22,113 nucleotides of DNA from positions 1 to 22,113 of IMG/VR virus record IMGVR_UViG_3300023196_000475; one strand, given 5' to 3'. How positions within the stretch are numbered: the first letter of the stretch is position 1; each line of letters starts with the position of its first letter. Below are positions 15,980-21,927 of the stretch, one piece after another. The DNA is from a virus. The notes beneath the pieces were generated by a model. It saw only the letters and a list, made by a program, of their open reading frames with translations, was not told the origin of the DNA and did not search any database. Made by a program: the position numbers and the translations under genes.

Positions 15980-16939
15980 TCATTTACCCTTTACTGTTTT
16001 GGTGAAATTACACACACGGTTAATCCACCTGTTGTATTGCATCTTAACTTCTTTTATGTCGTCCTTTGACTGAACACGTCGTATTGTACCATAACTATAG
16101 ATAAAGTCAACTGCCATGGCTATACGTAGTGGATGGTCTTGTTTTGTGATAATTTGAATCGCAAGGTCGCCATCGCAAGACTCAAAGCCTCTCGCGTTCC
16201 ACATCTTGTTACGCATATCGTTTATATACTGCCAGTCATCCACAGGGAGCATCGGCGCAACCGTACTCATCCACGCAAGATAACTTGCTATGGCATCTTT
16301 GTGTTTTGCTTTCCGCGCTTTGTTGACTACGATACGCGGTGGCTTTGGTGCATCGCGCTCGCTACTAGCCAACGTAAAGTTATTATCATCACGAAGGAAT
16401 GTAAGTGACGAGCCATCATCCGTTGCTCGCATCCACGAGTTCCAACTAGACCTGTCGCTAGGCTGTTCGTATATACCCCTTGGCACATACATACACTTGG
16501 GTAGGTAGTGTCTACCGCTGTTCATGTGTGACGCTATGAACTGCTTGCCATTCTGTACGATGAACACCATACTGCGTGGTAACATCCTATCAAGAAACGA
16601 GTAGTGGTTCATGTGCGCCCCCTGACCTATACCATTACGCACAGTAACAGTTTCAGTGCCATCCTTGTGTCGTCTCCAGCATATCGGTGCTAATGCTACC
16701 ATCTCTGCTTGTGTTGGATTGGATTTTTTAAAGTACCATTGATGCACGTCATCAGCGTAGCCACCGCACATGAGTAGATAACAATTATCTGATATCTTCT
16801 TTACACGCTCCCAGTCACGCGCTCGGTCGGCGATAGGTCTAACATCTTTGTCTTTGTTCTTACCACGCATAGGCTTGGTGTTGTGGTAACGCTCCGCTAC
16901 CTGTGCGAATGTTCCTAAATTTTCATAAGTCATAGCCAT
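15980..16939 (-). CDS. Hypothetical protein of 319 residues downstream of the VWA gene
   Basis: The start ATG at 16939 follows AGGAGAT located within the end of the VWA gene, so expression is tightly linked to it. The sequence is rich in Trp, Tyr, Arg and His (CWRRHKDGTETVTVRNGIGQGAHMNHYSF, NSGRHYLPKCMYVPRG) and contains a basic segment RIVVNKARKAKHKD, compatible with nucleic-acid binding. I see no catalytic motif or membrane segment. The next gene begins two bases after its stop region. No family recognised; it appears to be part of the same module as the DUF3150-like, AAA+ and VWA genes. Confidence 0.75.
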   Translation of the reverse strand: MAMTYENLGTFAQVAERYHNTKPMRGKNKDKDVRPIADRARDWERVKKISDNCYLLMCGGYADDVHQWYFKKSNPTQAEMVALAPICWRRHKDGTETVTVRNGIGQGAHMNHYSFLDRMLPRSMVFIVQNGKQFIASHMNSGRHYLPKCMYVPRGIYEQPSDRSSWNSWMRATDDGSSLTFLRDDNNFTLASSERDAPKPPRIVVNKARKAKHKDAIASYLAWMSTVAPMLPVDDWQYINDMRNKMWNARGFESCDGDLAIQIITKQDHPLRIAMAVDFIYSYGTIRRVQSKDDIKEVKMQYNRWINRVCNFTKTVKGK

Positions 16940-16940
16940 C

Positions 16941-18185
16941 TTACATATCTCCTGATTTTACATGGACTGTGATGCCACAGTCTGGTTTAGCTGATTTGTG
17001 GTCAATGATTACCCACAGCACAGGGCATGACCACTGCCCCCATGAACCTCCAAGGTAGCCATCAGTAATCACGATAACAGCTTGTGGTGTGATGTTCTTG
17101 TCGGTCATGTATGCGGGTACACACTCAATCGTAGTACCGCCACCACCCTTGGGTCTGGTTGATGCGACCATCGTGTCGAGTTCGTGCGTCTCGTATCGCT
17201 CGTCCTGACATACTTCGGTATCCCAATACAGTAAGCGTACTGCCTCTGGGTGTATGGTGTCAGCGATTGATTTGATTTCTGTTAGTGCTACACTAACTTC
17301 TCTGTCACCAATCGAACCTGACATGTCAGTGGCAATCACTAACTCGTCAACACGCTCTGATATACCGCTCGGCAGGTAGTGACCCATACCCACATACCGC
17401 CTGTTGGGTCTGCGCCATGTTGAATAGTCATTGCCTGTACACGTTGTAGTAATGAAGTCACGCATGACCTCGCGCCAGTTGACTTGTGGTTGGAGTAAGT
17501 CAGCTAGGTCGCGGTCGCCACCCGACCCCATCTTGCCTGCAATCAACGCACCCTGACGTACAGCCTCGTCAATGTCACGCGCAAGTTCACGTTGCTCATC
17601 AGCCGATAGTGCTTGTGCGCCCTCGAAGTCATGCTCATCGAACGGTTGTGGTGACGCGTTACCTTGTGTGTCATTACCACCCTGTCCCCTGGCGGTACTA
17701 CTGTTGCCACTTTGACCGTTCTGTTCTTGGTCGCGCTTGAGTAGATTGAACACTTGTGCGGTGTCCATGCTACGATACTGCTCGTCATAACAACCCATAG
17801 TGAGTACACCTGTCATGGTTGCAAACTTGTCCTCTTTGTTGTCGTCAGCAATCTTAAGATTGATAACAAAGTCCATAGCCATGTTGGCAAGTTGTGGGTT
17901 CTCATCGTGTAGGTGTCTCCATGTGACAAGATGACGATACAGTTTGTGATAGCACTCATGCAGTATGAGAAAGCGAAACTCTGCATCGTTCAGTTGTTCA
18001 GCAAACTCACGACCATACACCTCGTCACGTCCGTTGGTGTATGCGGTTGGTGTCGTGTCACATATGCGCTTGTCACCAATCATGAGTATACCTGCAAGTG
18101 CTACATACTTGGGGTTGCCCATGATATCAATGACACATTTGTTTAGTCGTTGTTCGATAGTAAGTTCTTTTCCAATGGCTAGCAT
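16941..18185 (-). CDS. Metallopeptidase-like plus VWA domain protein (DUF2201/CobT-like)
   Basis: The 414-residue protein combines two domains. The N-terminal one has HECYH at 76-80, an HEXXH metallopeptidase-like motif, with AMDFVINLKI at 103-112 as possible further ligand region, as in DUF2201 N-terminal domains. A low-complexity Gln/Gly/Asn/Ser linker covers about 153-182. The C-terminal VWA domain has a complete MIDAS: D287-M-S289-G-S291, T351/T352 in GGGGTTIE, and D375 in VITDGY. VWA proteins of this type partner with MoxR/CobS AAA+ ATPases, placing metal or remodelling targets; here the ATPase gene lies one small gene upstream. Palindrome copy 3 lies inside, coding VSVALT just after the MIDAS. 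The start overlaps the small acidic gene (ATGCTAG). Confidence 0.9.
   Translation of the reverse strand: MLAIGKELTIEQRLNKCVIDIMGNPKYVALAGILMIGDKRICDTTPTAYTNGRDEVYGREFAEQLNDAEFRFLILHECYHKLYRHLVTWRHLHDENPQLANMAMDFVINLKIADDNKEDKFATMTGVLTMGCYDEQYRSMDTAQVFNLLKRDQEQNGQSGNSSTARGQGGNDTQGNASPQPFDEHDFEGAQALSADEQRELARDIDEAVRQGALIAGKMGSGGDRDLADLLQPQVNWREVMRDFITTTCTGNDYSTWRRPNRRYVGMGHYLPSGISERVDELVIATDMSGSIGDREVSVALTEIKSIADTIHPEAVRLLYWDTEVCQDERYETHELDTMVASTRPKGGGGTTIECVPAYMTDKNITPQAVIVITDGYLGGSWGQWSCPVLWVIIDHKSAKPDCGITVHVKSGDM
17281..17297. repeat. 17-bp palindrome copy 3 (centre CTA), inside VWA gene
   Basis: GTTAGTG-CTA-CACTAAC, perfect arms, in frame within the VWA domain where it encodes VSVALT. Confidence 0.9.
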
Positions 18186-18325
18186 CCTTCATCCTCCTCT
18201 ACTTCAAGTGTTTCATAATTAGCGTTAGACCAATCCATACAATCAATGCCGATTGCTTCGGCTTCTTCCCAGTCCTCTGCTTCGGTTTCTACTTCGATAG
18301 TGCATATGATTTTATATCTAGGCAT
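18179..18325 (-). CDS. 48-residue acidic hypothetical protein between AAA+ and VWA genes
   Basis: A short frame from the ATG at 18325, with AGAAAGGACAG just upstream, ends in a stop overlapping the VWA start codon. The product begins MPRYKIICTIEVETEAEDWEE and is strongly acidic, ending EVEEDEGC; the first part may form a beta-strand followed by a helix, like many tiny phage proteins. No family recognised. The ribosome binding site, the ATGCTAG overlap and acidic codon pattern argue it is real. Its position between ATPase and VWA partner suggests a cofactor or regulator of that pair, unproven. Confidence 0.65.
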   Translation of the reverse strand: MPRYKIICTIEVETEAEDWEEAEAIGIDCMDWSNANYETLEVEEDEGC

Positions 18326-18340
18326 CTGTCTGTCCTTTCT

Positions 18341-18362
18341 GGGTGAGGTATCAACCCCACCC
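18341..18362 (-). promoter_or_regulatory. Hairpin before the 48-residue acidic gene
   Basis: GGGTGAGG and CCCCACCC pair over eight positions with one mismatch around TATCAA. It sits between palindrome copy 4 and the GAAAGGA ribosome binding site. No T-run follows, so it is not a standard terminator. Confidence 0.45.
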
Positions 18363-18370
18363 TGTTAGAT

Positions 18371-18387
18371 GTTAGTGAAGCACTAAC
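18371..18387. repeat. 17-bp palindrome copy 4 (centre AAG)
   Basis: GTTAGTG-AAG-CACTAAC, perfect arms. It shares one base with the stop codon of the AAA+ gene and precedes the hairpin of the 48-residue gene. Confidence 0.9.
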
Positions 18388-19481
18388 TATTTCTTGTCAG
18401 CCGCGAACATATAGTTGTTGTCCATAGCCCATTGTGTGAACTTCTTGTTTGTCATAACAAGTGACTGCTTGGTATACTTTGGAGCGCGTACCCCGTTGGC
18501 AAACATACCCTGTGCTTCTTTGTCGAGACGAACAAGGTAGTCCATCCATGGGTCAAGCCAGTCTTTCTCTAAAGATGCTAGGGTGCGATACACGACCATA
18601 CATACGCCGGCAGCACTGGTAGGTATCTTAGCAGTTTTAGGTTCTTGTTTGATGGACTCGGCACTCGGTAGTTGGTCAGCTAGTTTGACAAACGCCATCA
18701 AGTCCATCGCGCCACGCTCACCGATAGTGCCAATGAGCATAGCTGTTGAGGTCTGGTCGTCTAGTCCGTCTCGTACTTTGAGTATGTCGCTTGCCGCTTC
18801 CAACGAGCGTGGTGTAACAAACGCGGCTCGGTTTTGCTTGGGATGGAAGATGTACGGATTGTCGTCTGGGTCTCTGATGTCCTCAAACGAGTAGAAAATT
18901 TGCGGGTTGTCTTTTGCCCACCCAAGTAACGTATGGTCGATGTCATTATTAATACCCCATTCTATCCACTCCATGTTAGTGGGTTTACGTGTTTGCACTA
19001 CGGTCATGCGGTTGCGTGCGTGTGGTGGTAGTAAGTCACCGACACCCTCTGAACCCTTGTTGGTCGTAGCAAATATTAAGCTGTCAGGATGTAGCGTGTA
19101 GCTACCGACCTTACGTTCTAGTATAAGACGTAAGAGTGCGTTCTTGACCGCAGGATTAGCTTTGCCAAACTCATCAATCATGAGTATGACAGGTGTGTGG
19201 TTGTGTACACCTAGTTCTTCGTTAGTCAGATACGTGACGTAACCTGTGCCATCATCTAGCTTTGCAAGGTTGGGTATTGATATGTCACCCAAGTCCTTGG
19301 TTGTGCAATCGAAGTAGCATGGTGTGTGGTCAGGTAGTTCTGCTGATAAGGTGGTTAGTAGTGACGACTTACCAGTACCCATGTCACCTTGCACAAGTGT
19401 GGTGCGTTTGTGACCTGTCTTGAGAATTGCATTGGCTACTTGGTCAAGTCCTAATGCGTACATTGCTGTTGCTGTATTCAT
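18387..19481 (-). CDS. MoxR/CobS-like AAA+ ATPase
   Basis: I start at the ATG at 19481, six bases after GGAG; an ATG 12 bases earlier (19493) lacks a good ribosome binding site. Counting from that earlier ATG, Walker A GDMGTGKS is at 36-43, Walker B VILMIDE at 102-108, sensor 1 ATTN at 142-145, and arginine-finger candidates R160 and R162 in HARNRM. The size and motif style fit single-domain MoxR/CobS-type AAA+ ATPases, which act as hexamers with VWA partners to remodel proteins or insert metals. The VWA gene is downstream, a DUF3150-like gene upstream. CobS-type cobalt chelation is less likely because no cobalamin genes are present. Palindrome copies flank the gene on both sides. Confidence 0.9.
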   Translation of the reverse strand: MNTATAMYALGLDQVANAILKTGHKRTTLVQGDMGTGKSSLLTTLSAELPDHTPCYFDCTTKDLGDISIPNLAKLDDGTGYVTYLTNEELGVHNHTPVILMIDEFGKANPAVKNALLRLILERKVGSYTLHPDSLIFATTNKGSEGVGDLLPPHARNRMTVVQTRKPTNMEWIEWGINNDIDHTLLGWAKDNPQIFYSFEDIRDPDDNPYIFHPKQNRAAFVTPRSLEAASDILKVRDGLDDQTSTAMLIGTIGERGAMDLMAFVKLADQLPSAESIKQEPKTAKIPTSAAGVCMVVYRTLASLEKDWLDPWMDYLVRLDKEAQGMFANGVRAPKYTKQSLVMTNKKFTQWAMDNNYMFAADKK

Positions 19482-19506
19482 GGTAATCTCCATTTCTTTG
19501 GTTTGT

Positions 19507-19523
19507 GTTAGTGAGCCACTAAC
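19507..19523. repeat. 17-bp palindrome copy 5 (centre AGC)
   Basis: GTTAGTG-AGC-CACTAAC, perfect arms, occupying the 33-bp gap between the DUF3150-like gene and the AAA+ gene, upstream of the latter's start. Confidence 0.9.
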
Positions 19524-19526
19524 AAG

Positions 19527-20444
19527 TTATAGGCTGATTGATGGTAGTGATTTGATGACCTCATCCACGGTGCGCTTAGTCTCAGACCGTAGGTGAGCAT
19601 CCTCGCGCAGTGCATCAGCATTGACACCGCGTAGTGCGTCTTCCAGTTTCATGCGTGCAGTATTCATCTGGCTGTTGTTTGATACGTTACACACGTTAAG
19701 AAGTTCTACCATATCGAGGACGTTGGTTACGAGTGTGTCGCGAAACACTTTCTTGTCCTCGGATGGTGAGTAGTCGAGTCGCTCGGACATAGCAGATAAC
19801 GCTCTGTGTGTGCGTTGCCACACGTCATCCATTGCGTTGTTTAGCTGTGTCGAGTAGTAGGTTTGGTAGTGGTCGCGTACCTGTTCGGTAGCCTCGTTGC
19901 CGATGTCGATACGAAAATCCCCTGCGTCAGGTAGCGGTATGTACGACAAGCGAAACCCAAACTTGTTGCGTAGGCTGTCCACAGATGGGTACTCATCACG
20001 ATTGAATAAGTCACCTAGCTTTGCGGATGCTTGGGTAATCTCCCATTCGTAACCTTGTAGAAACGTGTCAACAAGTCTGTCGTACTCATTTTGGATGTCA
20101 GTCATTGCTTGATGGTACTTGAAGTACTGAGCCGTTGGCAAGAGACGTAGCCCTGTGTCCGACCATGGCATAGTCATAGCATAATGTATGTTACGGCTGT
20201 TAGCTGTAAACTTTTGAACAGCCATGAGTTCTTGGCAATCAGCAAGTAACTTCTTGTGTACAGACGCGACACCCGATGCGGCAAAGTTAGCATCCGTAAC
20301 ATCGTCTGATGCTTTGCGGTCTTTCTTGCGTCCTGTCCATGTTGAGATGGATAACTCACACAACATTGCTGAGGAGCCGATACTTGGTGCGCTGTGACTT
20401 GTTAGTGTGTCACTAACATCTTGGTTTGTGATTACGTTTTGCAT
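19527..20444 (-). CDS. DUF3150-like protein upstream of the AAA+ gene
   Basis: A 305-residue, mostly helical protein with no catalytic motif. Its length, helical middle (YEWEITQASAKLGDLFNRDEYPSVDSLRNKFGF) and place directly before an AAA+ and a VWA gene recall DUF3150 proteins, found in the same three-gene order on phages and plasmids; this is from memory and gene order, not a search. The start ATG at 20444 follows AGAAAGGACACATT and lies about 58 bases after a near-consensus promoter. Palindrome copy 6 is in frame close to the N-terminus, encoding VSDTLT. It probably acts with the ATPase-VWA pair as adaptor or substrate. Confidence 0.75.
   Translation of the reverse strand: MQNVITNQDVSDTLTSHSAPSIGSSAMLCELSISTWTGRKKDRKASDDVTDANFAASGVASVHKKLLADCQELMAVQKFTANSRNIHYAMTMPWSDTGLRLLPTAQYFKYHQAMTDIQNEYDRLVDTFLQGYEWEITQASAKLGDLFNRDEYPSVDSLRNKFGFRLSYIPLPDAGDFRIDIGNEATEQVRDHYQTYYSTQLNNAMDDVWQRTHRALSAMSERLDYSPSEDKKVFRDTLVTNVLDMVELLNVCNVSNNSQMNTARMKLEDALRGVNADALREDAHLRSETKRTVDEVIKSLPSISL
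20401..20417. repeat. 17-bp palindrome copy 6 (centre TGT), inside DUF3150-like gene
   Basis: GTTAGTG-TGT-CACTAAC, perfect arms, in frame from codon 10 of the gene, about 85 bases past the promoter -10 box, so within reach of early elongation. Confidence 0.9.
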
Positions 20445-20501
20445 AATGTGTCCTTTCTTGACAACTGTTGATAGAAACGACTGAATCTCAATCGTGGGTA
20501 T

Positions 20502-20530
20502 ATATTACCACAAGTGGTGGAGAATGTCAA
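20502..20530 (-). promoter_or_regulatory. Near-consensus sigma70 promoter for the DUF3150-AAA-VWA operon
   Basis: On the minus strand: perfect -35 TTGACA (20530-20525), a 17-base spacer and -10 TAATAT (20507-20502) preceded by TGG, an extended -10 feature. It lies about 58 bases before the DUF3150-like start. The spacer and its edge contain ACCAC-AA-GTGGT (20507-20518), a small palindrome that could bind a regulator. Confidence 0.8.
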
Positions 20531-20709
20531 CGTTTGTCAGAACGTGTTGTTGTGTATGTATGTGTGTATTTGGCTGTAATGTTCTGTAATGTTCTTGTGT
20601 TCGCATTTGTAAGTCACTGTAAATACTGCAATGTTCTATTGTTCTTTTTATGAGGATTTTGGACACTTGCCTCGATGCCCTCTCGGAGACGAGAACATTT
20701 GCGTAGCGT

Positions 20710-20726
20710 GTTAGTGAGCCACTAAC
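20710..20726. repeat. 17-bp palindrome copy 7 (centre AGC)
   Basis: GTTAGTG-AGC-CACTAAC, perfect arms, within the noncoding repeat region, next to the AT-rich stretch. I saw no clear -35 box for a promoter here. Confidence 0.9.
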
Positions 20727-20775
20727 AACTCTTTATATTATTTATAAAATAGAACATTACACTACTAATACAAGA

Positions 20776-20795
20776 TTAGATAAGTTTAGATAAGT
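20776..20795. repeat. Tandem 10-bp repeat in candidate origin
   Basis: TTAGATAAGT occurs twice without a gap, followed by a degraded third unit (TCTGATAGGC). It lies among the GAACATT repeats and may be a helical-phase protein binding site. Confidence 0.7.
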
Positions 20796-20918
20796 TCTGA
20801 TAGGCACAAGTCGGCATTGCCTACCACGCGTCACCACGACACACCACGGAAATGCAATGTTCTAATCTAACAAAAAAAAAACGAACATTGCAGAACATTA
20901 TAAAGAACATTAGAACAT

Positions 20919-21020
20919 TGGCTCAACGCGGCTCTAAGAACTGGTCTCAACGTGTTAGTGTGTCACTAACATAACGCGTCACTATGCGACTACTGGCTCA
21001 ACGCGGCTCTAAGAACTGGT
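20919..21020. repeat. 27-bp direct repeat pair flanking palindrome copy 8
   Basis: An identical 27-bp unit beginning TGGCTCAACGCGGCTC occurs at 20919-20945 and 20994-21020, offset by 75 bp. Palindrome copy 8 lies between. This looks like a local duplication or a paired binding site at the edge of the candidate origin. Confidence 0.85.
20954..20970. repeat. 17-bp palindrome copy 8 (centre TGT)
   Basis: GTTAGTG-TGT-CACTAAC, perfect arms, between the two 27-bp direct repeats. No well-spaced promoter boxes were found beside it. Confidence 0.9.
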
Positions 21021-21032
21021 ATCGCAAGGCAC

Positions 21033-21061
21033 AAAAAAAGGCAGGGAAATAAATCCCTGCC
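21033..21061 (-). terminator. Rho-independent terminator after the 50-residue membrane gene
   Basis: Minus strand: GGCAGGGA and TCCCTGCC form a perfect 8-bp stem with a six-base loop, followed by seven T (21039-21033). It ends transcription of the 176- and 50-residue genes before the candidate origin. Confidence 0.85.
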
Positions 21062-21067
21062 TGATTA

Positions 21068-21220
21068 TTAATTTGCTAGTAAGTAGATGATGCCCCAGAT
21101 AGTGTAGTACTGACTATCTTCAACGCCAAATATCCATAGCCAGTCTATCCATGACAATATGGCTAGTGTAATGACTAGGTAATAAAGTATTCTACCAAAT
21201 GTATCCTCAATCTTAATCAT
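21068..21220 (-). CDS. 50-residue predicted membrane protein
   Basis: A short frame from the ATG at 21220 with GAAAGGGAAAC just upstream. It reads MIKIEDTFGR, then a hydrophobic helix (ILYYLVITLAILSWIDWLWIF), a short polar turn (GVEDSQYY) and a second short hydrophobic stretch (TIWGIIYLLAN), so one long and possibly one short membrane segment, with Trp and Tyr at likely interfaces. The gene is enclosed between two hairpins with the same 8-bp stem; the downstream one is a terminator. No family recognised. An accessory, moron-like or membrane-signalling function is possible. Confidence 0.7.
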   Translation of the reverse strand: MIKIEDTFGRILYYLVITLAILSWIDWLWIFGVEDSQYYTIWGIIYLLAN

Positions 21221-21252
21221 AGTGTTTCCCTTTCAGTTAGGAGTACAGGATA

Positions 21253-21273
21253 GGCAGGGAATAAATCCCTGCC
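21253..21273 (-). promoter_or_regulatory. Second copy of the GGCAGGGA/TCCCTGCC hairpin
   Basis: The same 8-bp stem as the terminator at 21033-21061, with a five-base loop, placed between the 176- and 50-residue genes. No T-run follows, so it may be a leaky attenuator, a 3'-end stabiliser or a processing site. Confidence 0.6.
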
Positions 21274-21283
21274 TGATAAGATG

Positions 21284-21814
21284 TTAGTGTTTGACGTGTA
21301 GTGTAGTTTTTGCCTTGGCTATTGCCTTACCAAGCTCGACTAAATCCACGCCATCGATGCCTTCGCTATTCTCGATAACCTTAGAACAATCGTTAAGGTT
21401 ATCAGATATACGTTGGCTGTCTGACCGCGTGCGAGACGTGTTGCCTGTTAACGCGTTATCCTCTCGTTTGGCTAGTGCTGTCTTGAAATCGTTGCGTTTA
21501 GCACCTATCTGCTGTTGGCCAGTACGGCGCGTTAGTTTCTGCGCATCGGTCATGCCCTTGGCACTTGGCGCGCTCACTAGCTGTTGCACCCTAGCTGAGA
21601 AACCTAACACGATAGCCGTGTTGATTTGCTCAAACAGCTCAGAACTAGCAGTCGATTTGCTGTCTTTACCTTTGGGTGAGATGAAATCAGTTGATTTAAA
21701 ACCATCTGCAACAAGTAAATCAACAGCGTTTGCCTTGGCGCGGTCACCTTTTAGTGTAGTTGATACGGCATTGGTAATCGCTGATGCTGTAGCATCCTTC
21801 AGTAATGTAGACAT
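21284..21814 (-). CDS. Hypothetical 176-residue protein, first leftward gene in window
   Basis: The ATG at 21814 has AAAGGAAC eight bases upstream. The product is rich in Ala, Ser, Thr, Lys and Asp, predicted mostly helical and soluble, with a polar middle (TRRTGQQQIGAKRNDFKTALAKRED) and a helical C-terminus (DLVELGKAIAKAKTTL). No motif or family recognised. A palindromic leader (21841-21863) and a promoter-operator lie upstream, and its stop codon is part of a palindrome half-site (CACTAAC on the minus strand). Being first after a regulated promoter, it may be an early or repressor-controlled protein, which remains inference. Confidence 0.75.
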   Translation of the reverse strand: MSTLLKDATASAITNAVSTTLKGDRAKANAVDLLVADGFKSTDFISPKGKDSKSTASSELFEQINTAIVLGFSARVQQLVSAPSAKGMTDAQKLTRRTGQQQIGAKRNDFKTALAKREDNALTGNTSRTRSDSQRISDNLNDCSKVIENSEGIDGVDLVELGKAIAKAKTTLHVKH

Positions 21815-21840
21815 AATATGTTCCTTTCATAGAACGTTAT

Positions 21841-21863
21841 CGGTAAGACGGTATGCCTTACCG
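21841..21863 (-). promoter_or_regulatory. Palindromic leader hairpin of the 176-residue gene
   Basis: CGGTAAG and CTTACCG form a perfect 7-bp stem around nine bases in the 5' leader, ending about 27 bases before the ATG. It could bind a regulator or fold in the RNA. Confidence 0.5.
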
Positions 21864-21927
21864 TGATATAGTTATCTCACAGTATAAGACGTTTTACAAT
21901 GGATAGCCTGTAAACGTGTTATTATTT

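Larger units (their letters stand above)
20578..20919. repeat. Cluster of ten GAACATT/AATGTTC repeats, candidate iterons of a replication origin
   Basis: Copies start at 20578, 20588, 20630, 20693, 20752, 20856, 20883, 20893, 20905 and 20913, in both orientations; nine extend to AATGTTCT/AGAACATT. Two at 20578-20594 are in tandem at 10-bp spacing. Copies at 20854-20862 and 20883-20891 form a 9-bp inverted repeat around an A-rich spacer. The interval also holds an AT-rich segment (20731-20750) and a run of ten A. No gene is credible here. The make-up is that of an iteron-type origin or a complex control region; no initiator gene is recognised. Confidence 0.6.

Noticed and set aside
15208-18981. 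Further GTTAGTG half-sites at 15208-15214 and 18975-18981
   Set aside because: They lack the opposite arm and lie within coding sequence, so chance occurrence is likely.
18387-19481. Cobalamin biosynthesis CobS as literal function
   Set aside because: The ATPase resembles the CobS/MoxR group, but no cobalamin pathway gene is present and the DUF3150-like and VWA neighbours indicate a different module.
20468-20653. Rightward 61-residue open frame in the noncoding region
   Set aside because: It overlaps the strong leftward promoter and the GAACATT repeats and lacks a ribosome binding site; low-complexity Val/Cys/Tyr composition.
21291-21866. Rightward 191-residue open frame, longer than the leftward gene it overlaps
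   Set aside because: The leftward 176-residue frame has a good ribosome binding site of the local class, a promoter and a terminator; the rightward one has Ser/Leu-rich shadow composition.
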